From assembly GCA_009760855.2 (NCBI GenBank), contig WPIO01000003.1:1476001-1540000 (forward strand): a stretch of DNA of 64,000 nucleotides, written 5' to 3'. The translations under genes were made by a program, and so were the position numbers. Positions 1-33,370 of the stretch are shown piece by piece. The first letter of the stretch is position 1. Every line of letters starts with the position of its first letter. The DNA is from Cristatella mucedo. Lineage: Eukaryota; Bryozoa; Phylactolaemata; Cristatellidae. The notes under the pieces were generated by a model. That model worked only from the letters and a program-made list of their open reading frames with translations. It had not been told where the DNA came from and did not search any database.

Positions 1-227
1 GAAATACAGAATAAAACTGCTCACACCATCACAACACTGCAGGGCTATGCATGTGTCTTCGGCCGCGATGCCAATATGCCCCCTCCCGGCGTAATCAAAC
101 AGCTTATCGACTTCATGGTACTGGCACTGCTTAGTGGGACTCTTCATTTTTTTTTTTTGCTTCGGCATGCTTAAATGAATTAAGTACTCTTTGGGCCTCC
201 CCAGGTACTGCCTATTCATCAGAGCCT

Positions 228-600
228 GTTCAGTTAGATCAGAGGTCGGCAAACCTTTCGGACTACTAGACCATTTCAGTAGGTCAAGAAGGCACACTAG
301 GGCCAGAAGAAACCAGCAAAGTCACACGAGGGCCAGAAGAAACCAGCAAAGTCACACTAGGGCCAGAAGAAACCAGCCAAGTCACACTAGGGCCAGAAGA
401 AACCAGCAAAGGCACACTAGGGCCAGAAGAAACCAGCAAAGTCACACTAGGGCCAGAAGAAACCAGCAAAGTCACACTAGGGCCAGAAGAAACCAGCAAA
501 TGCACACTAGGGCCAGAAGAAAGAAGCGACTGAGCAGCCACGCCCACGCTTTATACTGCAAACCGCGCGAAGCAAAAATCAAGCACAATAACAGTTAGCT
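228..600 (+). repeat. hAT-like MITE fragment carrying a 30-bp minisatellite
   Basis: The left end (AGAGGTCGGCAAACC at about 239) resembles hAT/Charlie terminal sequences. It is followed at about 286-530 by eight nearly identical 30-bp units whose core is ggccagaagaaaccagcaaa. Because 30 is a multiple of 3 the array is open on both strands; these frames are not genes. No matching inverted end was found to the right. Confidence 0.5.
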
Positions 601-850
601 CTCAGCTTAAGGCAAAAAGCAGCCGAGAGACGGTGGCTCGTGCCTCGAAAACTCGTTCGTTGGGATACTCGTAAGTCAAAGTATCTCTATAGTGAAGGGG
701 GAAAAACCGCAACAACTCAATCAGGCCATATCCATCAATAAATAACCGCTTGGCCAGACTGGAGCACTAGATAGGCCGGATCTGGCCTGAAGGCCGGAGT
801 TTGCTCCTCGGAGTTAGATAGACCTCTAACAGACTTCGTATCATTATCGA
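601..850. other. Unassigned FLII intron sequence
   Basis: No gene or family recognised between the minisatellite and the first LINE-A copy. Confidence 0.4.
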
Positions 851-854
851 ACCG

Positions 855-2460
855 TGCCTTAAGTTCAAATGCACCAAAAGTGTGAAACTACCTACAGCCG
901 AAATTGTTGTTTTGCTCGATCTTTCGGCAGCTTTTGATAGAAAAATATATCGATCCCAAGGCCTTCTCGAGTGCTTCTCTTCTTGCCTGGGCATCGCTGG
1001 TACTGCACTGCAATGGTCCAACGGTCCAATCTCAGCGGGAGATTCCAGAGCATTGATGTGAACAGACAAAGCTCATCCGAGGAGCTACTTAGTTATGGGG
1101 TACCTCAGAACTGTGCGCTTGGTCCAGTTCTTTCCATGGTTTATACTCTCCCTCCTGCTGACGTGATTGCCAGGCACAACCTAGGCTTTCACTTACATAC
1201 ACGGCCGTGAGTGCAGAAAACAGAGAAAGCCGCCTGTGTCACGTCTCATTTATAGGCGATCTTTGTGCATGACAGCCCATGAGATAAGGTGCTTGCTCTT
1301 CACGACCGAGGTCGTGGGTTCGAATCCTGCTCGATTCGGCGATTCTGTATTGCTAACCGCAGGTGTGGTGATAGCCGATAAGGCTCCTTTGCAACTACAC
1401 AAATGTCAAATTAGCTAAGAGTCTTTTATGCAGATGACATTCAGTTGTACCTTTGCTGTGACCCCTCCCAGCCCTCCAGCATGTCAAATTCTCTCTCACT
1501 TCCCTTGCTGCATGTGCTGATGACATCCTGATGACATCCACCTATGAATGGTAGCAAACTGACTTTGTTAACTTTGTTAAAGTGAATGATGATAAAACCA
1601 TTTTACTAGTTATGGGCAAACCAAGTGTTATCCAGAAAGTGAAAAGGCTAACGCTCAAAAGATTCGGCTCTGCCTGCTTATCTCCTGTTGAATCTGCACG
1701 AAGTCTAGGTGCCCTGTTCCAAAATGACCTTTAATTAGACGACCACGGCTCCACAGTCAAGTCTGCCAACTTTCAGCTACATAACATTGGTTAATTTCGC
1801 GCTTGCTAAGACAGTGACACTACATCTAAATTAGTCCGTGCATTTGTGACATCCCTTCCCGACTTCTATAACTCACTGCTGGCTGGTCTACCAGCCTGTG
1901 CAATCAGGAGCTTACAGCTGGTGCACAACTCGACAGCTATGCTTGTCTGTCATGAGGATGCAGTTGCCACATCACACCACCTCCAACTGACCTTCACTGG
2001 CTCCCCGTCAAGCAATGCATCGACTTCAAGGTTCTGTCACTTACTTTTAGATACCATCATTCTCTGGCTCCAGCCTACCTATCAGAACTACTCTCCCACT
2101 AGGCCAAGCATCGTACTACCTGTTGTTCTTACTCAAATCGTTTAGCTATACCTCGTACGAACCTCAAATCCTTTGGAGACAGTACCTTTAGCTCCTATGC
2201 TACCAATGCTACGCATCTATCTATGACAGCCTTTAGTAGGTCCTATAATTGGTCATATGTGTGCTTTTGTGTGCTGACACTATGCATGCTGCCACTAACC
2301 ATATTTCCATGTGCATGTCACCTCTAACCATGTTATGCTTGTTGACATTGAGCATGCTATCACTACCCATTCGATTATGCATCATTTACAGCCATGTAAA
2401 GTGCCTAGAAAGAGATTAAATTCTCTAAGTGTGTTATATAAATTTATTACTATTACCATT
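855..2460 (+). mobile_element. LINE-A (L2/CR1-type) relic, sense plus
   Basis: Reverse-transcriptase motifs can be read with frameshifts: LLDLSAAFD at about 909, YGVPQNCALGPVL near 1097 and FYADDIQ at 1421-1444. The C-terminal region follows (1846-2145) and then a 3' UTR ending in the LINE-A tail (gtgcctagaaagagatt) with ATT-rich repeats. A SINE1 copy splits the RT between the VPQ and YADD motifs. This family dominates the window. Confidence 0.85.
1260..1419 (+). mobile_element. SINE1 (tRNA-headed SINE) inside LINE-A
   Basis: Contains a box B-like GGTTCGAATCC at about 1317 and the family body GCGATTC...GGTGTGGTGATAGCC...GGCTC. It interrupts the RT of the enclosing LINE-A. Confidence 0.75.
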
Positions 2461-2518
2461 ACTATATCAAGCAAAACCCAAATGGACTAGGCTAGCATGT
2501 CTTGTGTAACAACTGCAC

Positions 2519-2760
2519 ACAATTGCAGTATACTGTCCCAAAGTGACCTTTTGCTAGACGGCCTCGTCAGAGCCGATCTGCAAACTTTATGGTATATGAA
2601 ATTGCAAAGTTTGGGCTTGCTTAGACAGTGAAATCGCATCCAAGTCAGTCCATGCCTTTATGACACCCGGTTTGGACTTCTGTAATTTCCCACTTGCAGG
2701 TCTTCTGACCTGTGCAATAAGACGATTAGGGTGCATGCGAGACTGCAGCTAACTTGTCTG
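2519..2760 (+). mobile_element. LINE-A fragment, sense plus
   Basis: Matches the stretch between YADD and the C-terminal domain (cccaaagtgaccttttgcta). It is truncated at both ends and abuts an inverted copy. Confidence 0.65.
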
Positions 2761-2788
2761 CTGGGAGCACAGCAATCGCTACCTTATA

Positions 2789-3894
2789 CAATAATAATAA
2801 TGCACTTGATAAAGCGCCCTCAGAGAACTCATTCTCTTTCTAGGCGCTTTACATTTGCAGCAAAGGGAAACGCGATTGAATGGTGGGTAATATCATGCTT
2901 AATAAACAACATGAATAACATGGTTAGGGGTGACATGCACAGGGTCAGCATGCAAATGTGGCTAGTGGCAGCATGCAAGGTGTCAGCACGCATAAGCATA
3001 TGAAAAACGAATCACAGGGACGCACTAAATGCTGCCCTAAATAGGTGTGTTTTTAAGTTCTTTTTCAATGTGGTCACATCAGGGGATGTTGTAACACAAG
3101 TCGGGAGAGAGTTCTAGGCCTTGGGAGCATACGACCTAAATGCATGGTCTCCAAAGGATTTGAGGTTTGTACGAGGTATTGGTAAACTGTTGGACTCCGA
3201 AAAGCCGGTAGTACAATGCTTGGCTTGGTAGGGGAGTAGATCTGAGAGATAGGCTGGAGCCGAAGAATGAAGTGACCTAAAAATGAGCGACAAAACCTTG
3301 AAGTCGATCCGTTGCTTGACCGGTAGCCAGTGCAGGTCAGCGAGAAGTGGTGTGATGTGGCAACTGCAACACTCACGACAGACATGCCTAGCTGCGAAGG
3401 TTTGCACCAGCTGTAATCGCCTGATTGCACATGCCGGTAGGCCAGAAAGCACCGAGTTACAGAAGTTAAGACGGGATGTCACACATATGCATGGACCAAC
3501 TTAGACGTGGTATCCTTATCTAAACAAGCCCGAATTTTAGCAATGTTATGTAGCTGAAAGTAGGCAGACTTGACTGTGGAACTGATGTGGTCGTCTAACG
3601 AGAGGTCACTTTGGAACATGACACCTAGATTTCGAGCTGATTCAACGTGAGATATGCTGGCAGAGAAAATTTTGAGTCAGCCTTTCCAATTTCTGAATCA
3701 CACTGGGTTTGTCCATTACTAGTAAGTTCGTTTTGTCATCGTTAAGTTTTAGAAAATTTGCTGCCATCCATGTGCAGATGTCATCAATACACGCAGCAAG
3801 TGAGTTAAGAGAATTCGAGGTGCTCGAAGGCTGGGAGGGACCAAAGCAAACGTACAACTGAGTGTCTGTCATCTGCATAAAAAAACGTATACTA
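2789..3894 (-). mobile_element. LINE-A relic, sense minus, one of the best preserved
   Basis: Reads on the minus strand from the post-YADD region (TQLYVCFGPSQPSS, then LKLNDDKTNLLV, 3870-3690). It continues through LNFCNSVLSGLPACAIRRLQ and LHWLPVKQRIDFKVL (3480-3290) to the 3' UTR and an (ATT)n tail at 2789-2803. These blocks are typical of L2-clade RT C-termini. Stops and frameshifts remain. Confidence 0.88.
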
Positions 3895-3970
3895 CTTCTC
3901 ACCAACCTGCACGCGCTCATCATCAAGCAGCGCCACGACTTTAAGGTTTTGTCACATAACGTTGGATCGC
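3895..3970 (+). mobile_element. Short LINE-A fragment, sense plus
   Basis: Reads LLTNLH...KQRHDFKVLSH; it joins the minus-strand copy at an abrupt inversion point. Confidence 0.55.
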
Positions 3971-4378
3971 TTTGTTCTCAAGCTCTAGGTGACATGTCAC
4001 CACTGACCCTTTTCTGCCGAGGTAACTGAGTGATAAGTTTATGCTGCTTAGCCATCGCAAGGGTTAAGCGCCACTCAACGGTTGCAGCCAGAGAACCAAG
4101 CAAACCTTGCCAGCAACACAACTCATCGTGGTTCTCTACAGACAATTTAAGTTAGCAAAATACCTAGTAATAACTGGCAAACAAATAAACGTTACTCGTG
4201 CTCCAAAGAGCACATGCTACACAAGATCGATGGCAGGTGGCCTCCCTTTCACTAGGGGGAGGCATTTTGTTCGCACTGAGGAGACACGATTTGGTATATA
4301 ATTTGATATATCTCAGGTTCAGCCTGCAAAATTTCCTTGCGGCATTGGCCAGTGTACTGAAAAGCATACGCGGCTTAC
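3971..4378. other. FLII intron 8 (start), unassigned
   Basis: Directly downstream of the exon 8 donor. No element recognised. Confidence 0.4.
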
Positions 4379-25880
<21,502 letters not shown>

Positions 25881-26162
25881 CCTAGCGCAATATCCTCGAC
25901 GGGAGGATTCACCGGGGCCGGCAGCTCTCTCGGATACAGGCCTACTTCCGGTAACACGTCGAAGATTTCTACCTCCCTCATCCGTGATTCGACCTTGTGC
26001 TGGCTGCTATTCAGTAGGATTTTCTTTAGTGGATTAAATAACTTGCGAAGAATGTCCCGCGTAGCGTGCCGCCCTTAACTTGAGATTACGAAAGTAAATT
26101 TAATTAGAAGTTCATTGAACTTCAATGCGATCGGTATCCAAAGCGATGTTACCACTTTCATC
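25881..26162. promoter_or_regulatory. Shared bidirectional promoter of FLII and RMI2
   Basis: Only 282 bp separate the divergent start codons of FLII (minus) and RMI2 (plus), so both 5' UTRs and core promoters must lie here unless untranslated exons exist. No TATA box is evident. The sequence ACTTCCGGTA at 25944-25953 is a good ETS/GABP-type site, which is common in TATA-less bidirectional promoters. Function is inferred from position. Confidence 0.6.
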
Positions 26163-26306
26163 ATGAGTGCCTTGCTCGCGCCGACTAGAAAAATGGCAAT
26201 CTCTGGCCTTCTCGCGTTCTACAGTGAGTCGGTGACCAAGGTTGCTGCAGCTAGTAGTGTAAATACGGAAAATATTTACGTGTGGTTGCAAGGCAACCTT
26301 GTCTGC
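26163..26306 (+). CDS. RMI2: RMI2 exon 1 (coding part)
   Basis: The ATG at 26163 gives 48 codons ending VWLQGNLVC and donor GTGAGT (phase 0). VWxQGxxV is the first OB-fold strand of RMI2. A second in-frame ATG lies 10 codons later. Confidence 0.85.
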
Positions 26307-29300
26307 GTGAGTATACTAACCTTATGCGACCGTGGCCGCAACGACGTTGCCGCGTACCCCTCTGCCATGCCGCTCGCTAGCCAGCATGATTTTTTGACGC
26401 ACCGGCAAGGCTTTCGCTTGCCGAACCGTCGGCTAAGGAAACCAAGCTTCCGCACCGCTTTGTAGAAATTGCCGTCGCACTCTAGAATGCATAGAGCGAT
26501 GGACCTTCCCCGGCTAAATGTGGATTTCGCGAATAACTGCTCGTAGGGACTGAGATTGCAGGCTGGCTTGCATCTTGCCGTCTTTGCACTATCAGTGTGC
26601 ATGGCCTACCGGTCGGTTGGGCAGCGTTTTCTACTGCCATAGCTTCCGGTTGTTAGCTGGGGCTGCTCTTTGGCGGCCCCATCAAGCCTGTGCACGTTAC
26701 CATACTTGCATTGTGACACTGTGCATGCTACCACTTACCAGCTGCAGTTAATGGAAGGCGTTCTCAACCCCCTCCCTCCTGCCCGCCATAGCGGGCAGCG
26801 ACCTGGATGCCTCTTATTCCTGCGCCGCACGGCGGTCACCAATGACGAAGAAATTGTAATTTAAATTTACTATTTAATATATAAATTTAATTTTAATAGA
26901 AATTTCCTTCTACTCGATGAGCAGCTGCCCTTTTCATGTCGCAGAATTACTCTGATTGTAAGCTATCATACTTCATTGCTCTTCACTGATCAGGGGACCC
27001 CCTACATGAAATCTGGCAGGATACGCTCCCACCCCCAGATGTAAATCCTGGTTAGTGGCCTCTGCCACTGACCAGCCGGCCTTGCTTCCACTGCAGCAGA
27101 TGTAAAGTGCTGAAGGTTGGTCGACGGGACAGCCTTATTTGTATAGTGGCAGAAGAGCCTTGACGGCTATCTCTACCACTTGCAGTCGGAAATAGGATAG
27201 CCCTCAGTAGGATCGTTCTCAGCAGGATTCGAACCCACGACCTTGGTCGGGAAGAGCGAGAACCTTACCTCTGGCTGTCGCGGCCCATTAACCTTGGTGG
27301 CCTCATCCCTTTGATGGCTGGACACTATAGAGTGATAAAGTGGGCGTAACCGATTTTCGCCAGGTGGCAAAAGTGCAAGCATTCTAAAAAGGTTGCAGTA
27401 CCACTTTCGGGAAAAGTCAGTTGCAAATGCTAAATGTGTTGCACTTTCTGACGCTTTCAGAAAGAAAACAGCGTAGCAGTCGGCGTTTGTATTTCCCTCC
27501 CATGTCTTTCTACTTAGCATTACTCAGCTGAGTTGACCAGCCGAGAAAGCTATATTTACACACATGCATGCACACACGTGGGCATAAAGATGTGCTGCTA
27601 TGGGTGATGTCCGGCATAATATATGAAGATTTTCCTTTTTGCCACTCAAGAGTATGCCATCGTGCGTGAGCTTCAGCCGACAGCGTGGCCTTCCACCCCT
27701 GCCTGCCTGCAGCTTCGAGGGCATCTTCAGGGAATGCAAGTGTCTCTTCTCTCCTCCCCACATAAGAGAGCACCGAGGATATGATGGAAGCGAAACCAGG
27801 CCTGCGTCTGGCCAGAGGCTCTACAGAGTGGTCGTTTGTCAGCTGCAGCGACACCATCGCTCGTGCACATATATATGCCGAGAGAGGAAGCAGCTTGAGG
27901 CTCTGTAGTCATTTTCCTCTAAGTGCGGTTGTAGGATAGAATCGACCCTGGTCACCTTACAGGATTGCCCGGTCTTTTTAGTATGCTTGTTCGGTTCTAC
28001 ACTTTCATGGCCATTACCTGCGTTTGGCAGGGTTCGAGTATCGGTTTGGATGTGCAGTGTCAGTTGAACTTATGGTCACGATGCTTGTTAACCTACTGTG
28101 CCTGTACCTGTTCTGCAACTGTTGTAGCAGTTGTGTCCTTTGCTACCTGCTGCAGAAGAGATCCGACAATGAAATGGTTATCAGCGATGGCAGTGGGGAC
28201 ATCGCTGTCACATCGATCGGTGATGCTGCAGGTCTACAGCATGTAACCTTAAGTTCAGGTGAATGCGGCCACGTGTGTTGCATCTACTCTCGGCATGAGA
28301 GCCCTATTGTTCCATGTGATGCTCTGTGAGTGTGCACTGGCGTGCACACGAATATCCTTGAGCTGCCCCGGTGCTTCTGCAAGGAAGCTGGGTATTGAGC
28401 TGAGCTGGCCTGTAGGCATTCCTCGTGGCTAGGTGCGAGATGAATTGATCAGAAGCGTGAATGCACGCGTGCCCTCGCACGGTCGTGATGTGTGATCACC
28501 TGCTTGCATGCCATCGGAAGCGTAATCGCGCTCGATGGGCTATTAGGAGCATCCAGTCATGAGCTGGAGGCGTGCCAGCTTGCTCCAACTGAAAGGGCAT
28601 ATTCCTCACCATTCGGTCTGCTGCAAGTGTGCAGCTTGCAAGCAGCTTAGCACATTGGTCTCGCCTGCATCGAGTGACTTCGATGCGCCCTGCGCACGCA
28701 GTGAAAATCTTATCGGTTTTTTGAGATCGCTGTGCTGCGTTTTCTGCAGTGGCTGCCGTGTCTGCGCATGGGTCATCGCTGAAAGGTGCCCTCCTTTTTT
28801 AATTTGCGATCCGTCGTCGTCGTCTACATGCTTCTCTCGGCACTGAGCTGGCTTAGATTGCTTAATGGGGAATGTCAAGAAAATACTTATATAAAATTTG
28901 TCCGAAAATCGATTTGTGTATTTAGGTTACCCTTGGAAAGGCAAATATGTTAAAACTGTGATCAGAAGTTCTGACGACTAAATGGTTATGCAAACCACGT
29001 CTAATCGGGAGGTAAACCGCAAGCAAAACACTTACAAATGAAAAATTTACCGATCTCTGAATCATATGCGACTTGTATCCCAACTTGTTGAACCTTGGTA
29101 GATCGCGATACATACTTGGAGCTTGTTGAGGTGCATTCTTGTGACTTATACAGCTCTGTTTCCAGGGTCGGTTGGTGCCTTGTAAATTCCATAACTGGGC
29201 TAATACTTCACGTATCAGAATGAAATTTGAAATGCGAGTTCAACTCTGCTTGCTTCAAATGAGGCAAGACAAATTTCTGATTTTGGTTGGATTTATTTTA

Positions 29301-29780
29301 CTTGATCGATGAATGCCTATGTTCGTTACCAGACTGGCAGGGAAGAATGTATCATTCAAATGGGCAGCAGTCGCATGCCAGCAGTTCTCTAATACCGTGT
29401 CAATTGCTCCTGCATTGTTTGTGTTTTAAGTTCGGATGATTGTGACTTGGGTTTCGCGTTATCTGTCATCGTATAGAACACGGTGTTGTTTCGCGAATCA
29501 CTGGTGTGCTGACCGAAGACTTGATTCCCTATTCTGAGTGTGAATACGACCTTGAGCTCCTGCTGCAACTCCTGGTGCTTGCTGATGCGTCACTGTCGCA
29601 TTTGTAGGCCACTACTTGATGGTCATTGGAGAGCTGGTCATGCGAGATCAAGAGTTATTTGTTAAGGCTATTAAGATCCAGGATTTGTCATCTAATGCAG
29701 CATTACTCAAGGAGATGTGGTCGCTGGAAGTAAAAGAGCAACTTGCTCTGTTGCACTCTTCTGTTGTACGTTCTAATTAG
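26163..29780 (+). CDS. RMI2: RMI2 homologue (RecQ-mediated genome instability protein 2), three exons
   Basis: Exons 26163-26306, 28156-28258 and 29608-29780 join to a 139-aa protein (human RMI2 is 147 aa). Exon 1 ends VWLQGNLVC at donor GTGAGT. Exon 2 supplies the OB-fold strands with SDGSGDIAV. Exon 3 supplies GHYLMVIGELV, AIKIQDLSSN and MWSLEVKEQ, which parallel human RMI2 PGKYVMVMGVV, AVKMTDLSDN and LWELEVED. RMI2 is an OB-fold subunit that pairs with RMI1 in the BLM-TOP3A dissolvasome, which resolves double Holliday junctions. The start is the first in-frame ATG before the conserved segment; no other family fits as well. It is divergent from the human protein and easy to miss because each exon is short. 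Confidence 0.88.
26307..28155 (+). other. RMI2 intron 1, with one SINE1
   Basis: GTGAGT to AG. Apart from the SINE1 copy at 27127-27291 no element or further exon was recognised. Confidence 0.5.
27127..27291 (-). mobile_element. SINE1 copy, minus
   Basis: Reverse complement has box B GGTTCGAATCC near 27232 and the family body; the tail is shortened to gacagcc. Confidence 0.8.
28156..28258 (+). CDS. RMI2: RMI2 exon 2
   Basis: The 103-nt exon follows acceptor CTGCTGCAG and ends TCAG before GTGAATG (phase 1). It encodes KRSDNEMVISDGSGDIAV and then a variable loop. A longer reading of the same frame to the left includes a hydrophobic stretch that RMI2 does not have, so the AG at 28154-28155 is preferred. 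Confidence 0.85.
28259..29607 (+). other. RMI2 intron 2
   Basis: GTGAATG to TTTGTAG. No repeat family recognised. Confidence 0.5.
29608..29780 (+). CDS. RMI2: RMI2 exon 3 (terminal)
   Basis: The acceptor TTTGTAG precedes 29608; the exon reads G/HYLMVIGELVMRDQELFVK and ends at TAG 29778-29780 after about 57 residues. This is the best-conserved part of the protein. Confidence 0.9.
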
Positions 29781-30599
29781 GCGATTACCGGCAACTTTAC
29801 GAATATAAAATTTGCAAAACCGTGCATGGCATCTGTTCGTTTGACATGGGCATTGGATAAGTTGTCGTCATTGTAGGTACAAGCAACTTGTGATCTCGAA
29901 GCAATCCGTGTCCTTTAAGTCACCTGCTTGCTTTGCACGTGTATCTTCCTCCATTGGAGCAATTCCATGGATGTTGATGTATATAATCATGTTTCTTTGC
30001 ATTCTGCATTATACCTTAGTAACCGAGCTTGTGCTCATATTGATGTCTGAAAATTACTTGGTAAAAGAAAGACACCACATCTGACCTATTTATTTAATTT
30101 GCCTTGCAAATCTGTCCACCAAAGGCTTTCAGTGACTGCCTTGGAGTTGTGTGTAATAGGGTTAACGGTTCCAGCTTCATATTAACCATTTCAAGGGAAT
30201 GCCTTTTGCTCCCTCGTCCCCAGTTTTCCCTTTATTTTGCATCTTGCTTGCAGTTTTCCATACGACACCATCCTGTTGCTGCTCACCAGCAAGTATGGCT
30301 GAAAGCATCCCTGTCAGAGAGACCTGCACGAGGCCCCAACCTGGTTTTGGCTTGTGGCCGACAAGGCACAGCTCTGCACCGTAGCCCCATTTTGCGAACC
30401 AACTGAGTACAGCTACCAGCTCCAGAAGCCTATCCACTTCGAATACCCAGCTTTTGAGGTCTTTACAATCCTTCGGTTTATTTTTTAGATGGATGCTGCT
30501 CCGTAGGCTGAGTTGGCCAGTTACAGCTTATGTTTAAAGAAGTGACCCAATAGCCAGATCTGTACGAAGACCTTATCTGATTCACGACATAGTTTCACT
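29781..30599. other. RMI2 3' flank, unassigned
   Basis: Probable 3' UTR then intergenic sequence. No clear element. Confidence 0.35.
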
Positions 30600-30690
30600 T
30601 CCTTTGCAAAAAAATGCAAAGTGCCTAGAAAGAGATTGGGTTCTCTGAGGGTACTGTAACAGATGTATATTTATTATTGTTATAGTTTTC
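30600..30690 (+). mobile_element. LINE-A 3' tail, plus
   Basis: gtgcctagaaagagattggg followed by ctctgagggtact and TTATT repeats. About 90 bp only. Confidence 0.8.
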
Positions 30691-31430
30691 TCGGCAGATT
30701 GAAGTCGTACCTTTGTTTCCTGCCACCATACCTTTGTTTCCTGCCATCCGAAATAATTAGATGATTTTGCAACTTCTCGACTAGAGTTACTTTTGATGGT
30801 TTTTTGTGCTTAATGAACTCGTGTAGCAAATTTGAAAATGTATTGTAACTTTGCCTTTATTAGTGCCCCTCAATGTACAGACGTACGTAAGTGGTGGATA
30901 TTAACGAGTGAGACGTTGCAAGTCTTCGGCAAAGTTTCTGTTCGATGGAGCATGTGCAATTATTTGGAATGGTTGCCTCAAGTTTGAAGTGAGAAATAAT
31001 GAGGCTTAATGTAAATAAAAGTTATGAAATGTGGCGCCCAGAATACTAGTTGCGACATGTGGGTCATGATTTCATTACTGGTGGTACTAGTTAAAATTAC
31101 ACTGAGTTTGATTATGGTGATCTTGCGACAGCTCTATTTACCGTCTAGGTATTTCACTGTAAATGGAGTTTCCTGGACCGGTGTTTGAGGCCGCTGGGGT
31201 TGCCAATGGTTTAAATGGTACCAGACGCCTAGCAACATGCTAAGCTAGGTTCTAGACTCACGCTAGGCTTTAGTTCTCTTGGTCATCATCGCCATGTGCC
31301 ATGCTCATCTGTCTCATTTTCCAAGCGAGGCAAACGTCAGCTGAGTGAAAGGTCCTGTCTTGTACTCAAGAAACTAGAACCAGTAGGGGCAGACCAGCAG
31401 CACTCATAGATCATAACTTCAAACCTATAT
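30691..31430. other. Unassigned; short tandem duplication at 30708-30750
   Basis: Two copies of a 21-bp unit (tacctttgtttcctgccac). Nothing else recognised. Confidence 0.4.
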
Positions 31431-31431
31431 A

Positions 31432-31575
31432 TAATAAATCATAATTCATTTGTATAGCTCCCCAAGAGAATTTAATCTCTATTCAGGCGCTTCACATATG
31501 CCACTGGGCTCGAGCCCATGACCTCAGCCACACCTTAGTCGGGGCAAGCACCTTAACCACAGAACCAACCTAGCA
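31432..31575 (-). mobile_element. SINE2 copy, minus
   Basis: Tail gaatttaatctctattcagg, then the box B complement (gggctcgagccc) and head (caccttaaccac). Confidence 0.85.
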
Positions 31576-31683
31576 AGTAATTGTCAGTCAGGTTTTAGAG
31601 ATAATCACCACATAAGAGTCAGCACTGCTGCAAGCGAATGTCAGGAATATAGACTTAGTCAAGCAAAGTTTCCACTGCTTGTT

Positions 31684-31762
31684 TAATAATAATAATAATG
31701 CACTTGATAAAGCTTCCTCAGAGAACTCAATCTCTTTCTAGGCGCTTTACATTTGCTGATAT
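31684..31762 (-). mobile_element. LINE-A 3' tail, minus
   Basis: (AAT)n plus agagaactcaatctctttct; severely 5'-truncated. Confidence 0.85.
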
Positions 31763-31929
31763 TTAGCTGGATATGTAGGAAGGTTTAGCTGGTTATTTAG
31801 GAAGTGTTGACACTATTTATCAATAAGTCCTGCTTGAGCACTTTGATCTCGGCTGGATCACTGGCATTACACGCGATAGTTTAGGACCTATTTGTAGGAA
31901 GGCTTATTAGCATTCATCTTAAAGGACAG

Positions 31930-33004
31930 CAGCCCTACGTGGACCATCTAAAGGATAGGTTATCCGAGGCATCGTAGCTTAGCCAACTTCTTTTCATAAT
32001 GTGTACTCTCTAGCCAATGCGATCGCCGAGCACAGTCTAGGCTTTGATTTTTAGGCTCATTTAGCTGGCTACCGCTATCCATTCGATCGTGCTTCCTTTG
32101 CGGCAAATGTAAAATACTTAGAAAGAGATTGGATGCGCCATAATAAATGCATTATCTTTTTCTATGCTGATGCTACACTGCTCCCATGTGCTTTGATTCC
32201 TTCCTTACTGCCTCACTGCTTTCTAGCAAGTCGAACTCTGATAACTCCCTTGCTGCATGTACGGCTACCATTTGCAGCTGGATGATAGTACATTTTCTCG
32301 AATTGAATGACGATAAAAACAACTCAATAATTATGGGCAAACATAGTTCTAAGAACGAAGGAAGCCTTAGGAAACTGAAACCGCAAATTAGGCTCGGCTA
32401 ATATATTTCCATGAGTGTCAGCATTCGATCTGTATGTCCTCTTTGAAAGTGACCCTTTCCTATTGCACCAGCTCCACAGCAAAGTCTGCTCACGTTCAGC
32501 TTTGCAAAATTGCATAAGTGCAAGCCTGCTCAGACAGGGATACCAAATCTTAGTTGGTCCATGCACTTGAGACATCCCGTCTGGACTTGCATAACTCACA
32601 GCTTATAGGTTTTCTGACCCGTGCAATGACGTGCATGCCTTTGGCTCAATACCTGGCGCCAGGCTTTGTAGTGAACGTTGCAAATGCCTTATGGACCACT
32701 TCTCACTAATCTGCACTGGTTCCCCGTTGAGCAGCGCATCGACTTAAAATTTTTTTGGTCCACTTAGGAAGTCCCTTTATCCTCTTGCTCAAGCTTACCC
32801 AGATAAATGCTTCCCAATCAGATAAACCGTATATTCGGTCTCTGACTCAAGTGGCTTAGCTGTGCCTCTAACGATCCTCAAACCAGTCGGAAGCCAAGCC
32901 TTTAGTTTGTATGCTCCCAGAGCCTGGAACTCACTCTCAACTGAAATCACGACATCCATGACATGATGACAGTTAAAAACAAGCTGAAAATTTGGTGTTT
33001 TCTT
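31930..33004 (+). mobile_element. LINE-A relic, plus, with a nested LINE-A tail
   Basis: RT pieces: the VLYTLSLANAIAEHSLGFDF-like stretch near 32000, FYADATLLP at about 32164 and LELNDDKNNSI near 32300. The C-terminal domain continues to about 33000. A second LINE-A 3' end (32055-32150) lies between the VPQ and YADD parts. Confidence 0.8.
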
Positions 33005-33275
33005 TAATAATTATAATAATTAATAATACTTGATAAAGCAGCCTCGGAGAACTCAAATCTCTTATTAGGCGCTTTAAATTTGCTGCAAAGGAAACACGAT
33101 CAAATGGCTAGTGTTAGCATGCTCAATAAACAACAAGAATAACGTGGTTAACGCCGACATGCACAGGGTCAGCTTGCAAGTGTGGTTAGTGGCAGCGTCA
33201 GCACGCAAAAGCACATAAAAGACAATCACACGGACCCACTAAATGCTGTGATAAATAGGTGCGTCTAGGCTGGTA
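33005..33275 (-). mobile_element. LINE-A 3' end, minus
   Basis: AAT-rich start, tail and 3' UTR (gacatgcacagggtcagc) as in other copies; directly abuts the plus-strand copy. Confidence 0.85.
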
Positions 33276-33370
33276 ATAATAATCCGGCTGGTTAGCTGCC
33301 CCCCTGTATCTATGTGCATCCTTTTTTCGAGCGTTACCTTGTGTCGTCCAATGCTGCTGGTAGTTCCAAG

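Noticed and set aside
1-190. FLII exon 9
   Set aside because: Minus-strand translation of 1-190 and of 3971-4378 shows no leucine-rich repeat continuing from LCR, so the next exon must lie outside the window.
191-598. Repetitive Arg-rich protein (HTRARRNQQS repeats)
   Set aside because: Produced by the 30-bp minisatellite, which is open on both strands because its period is a multiple of 3.
28024-28155. Transmembrane-like extension of RMI2 exon 2
   Set aside because: The hydrophobic stretch precedes a good AG acceptor at 28154-28155, and starting the exon there restores the RMI2 alignment and phase.
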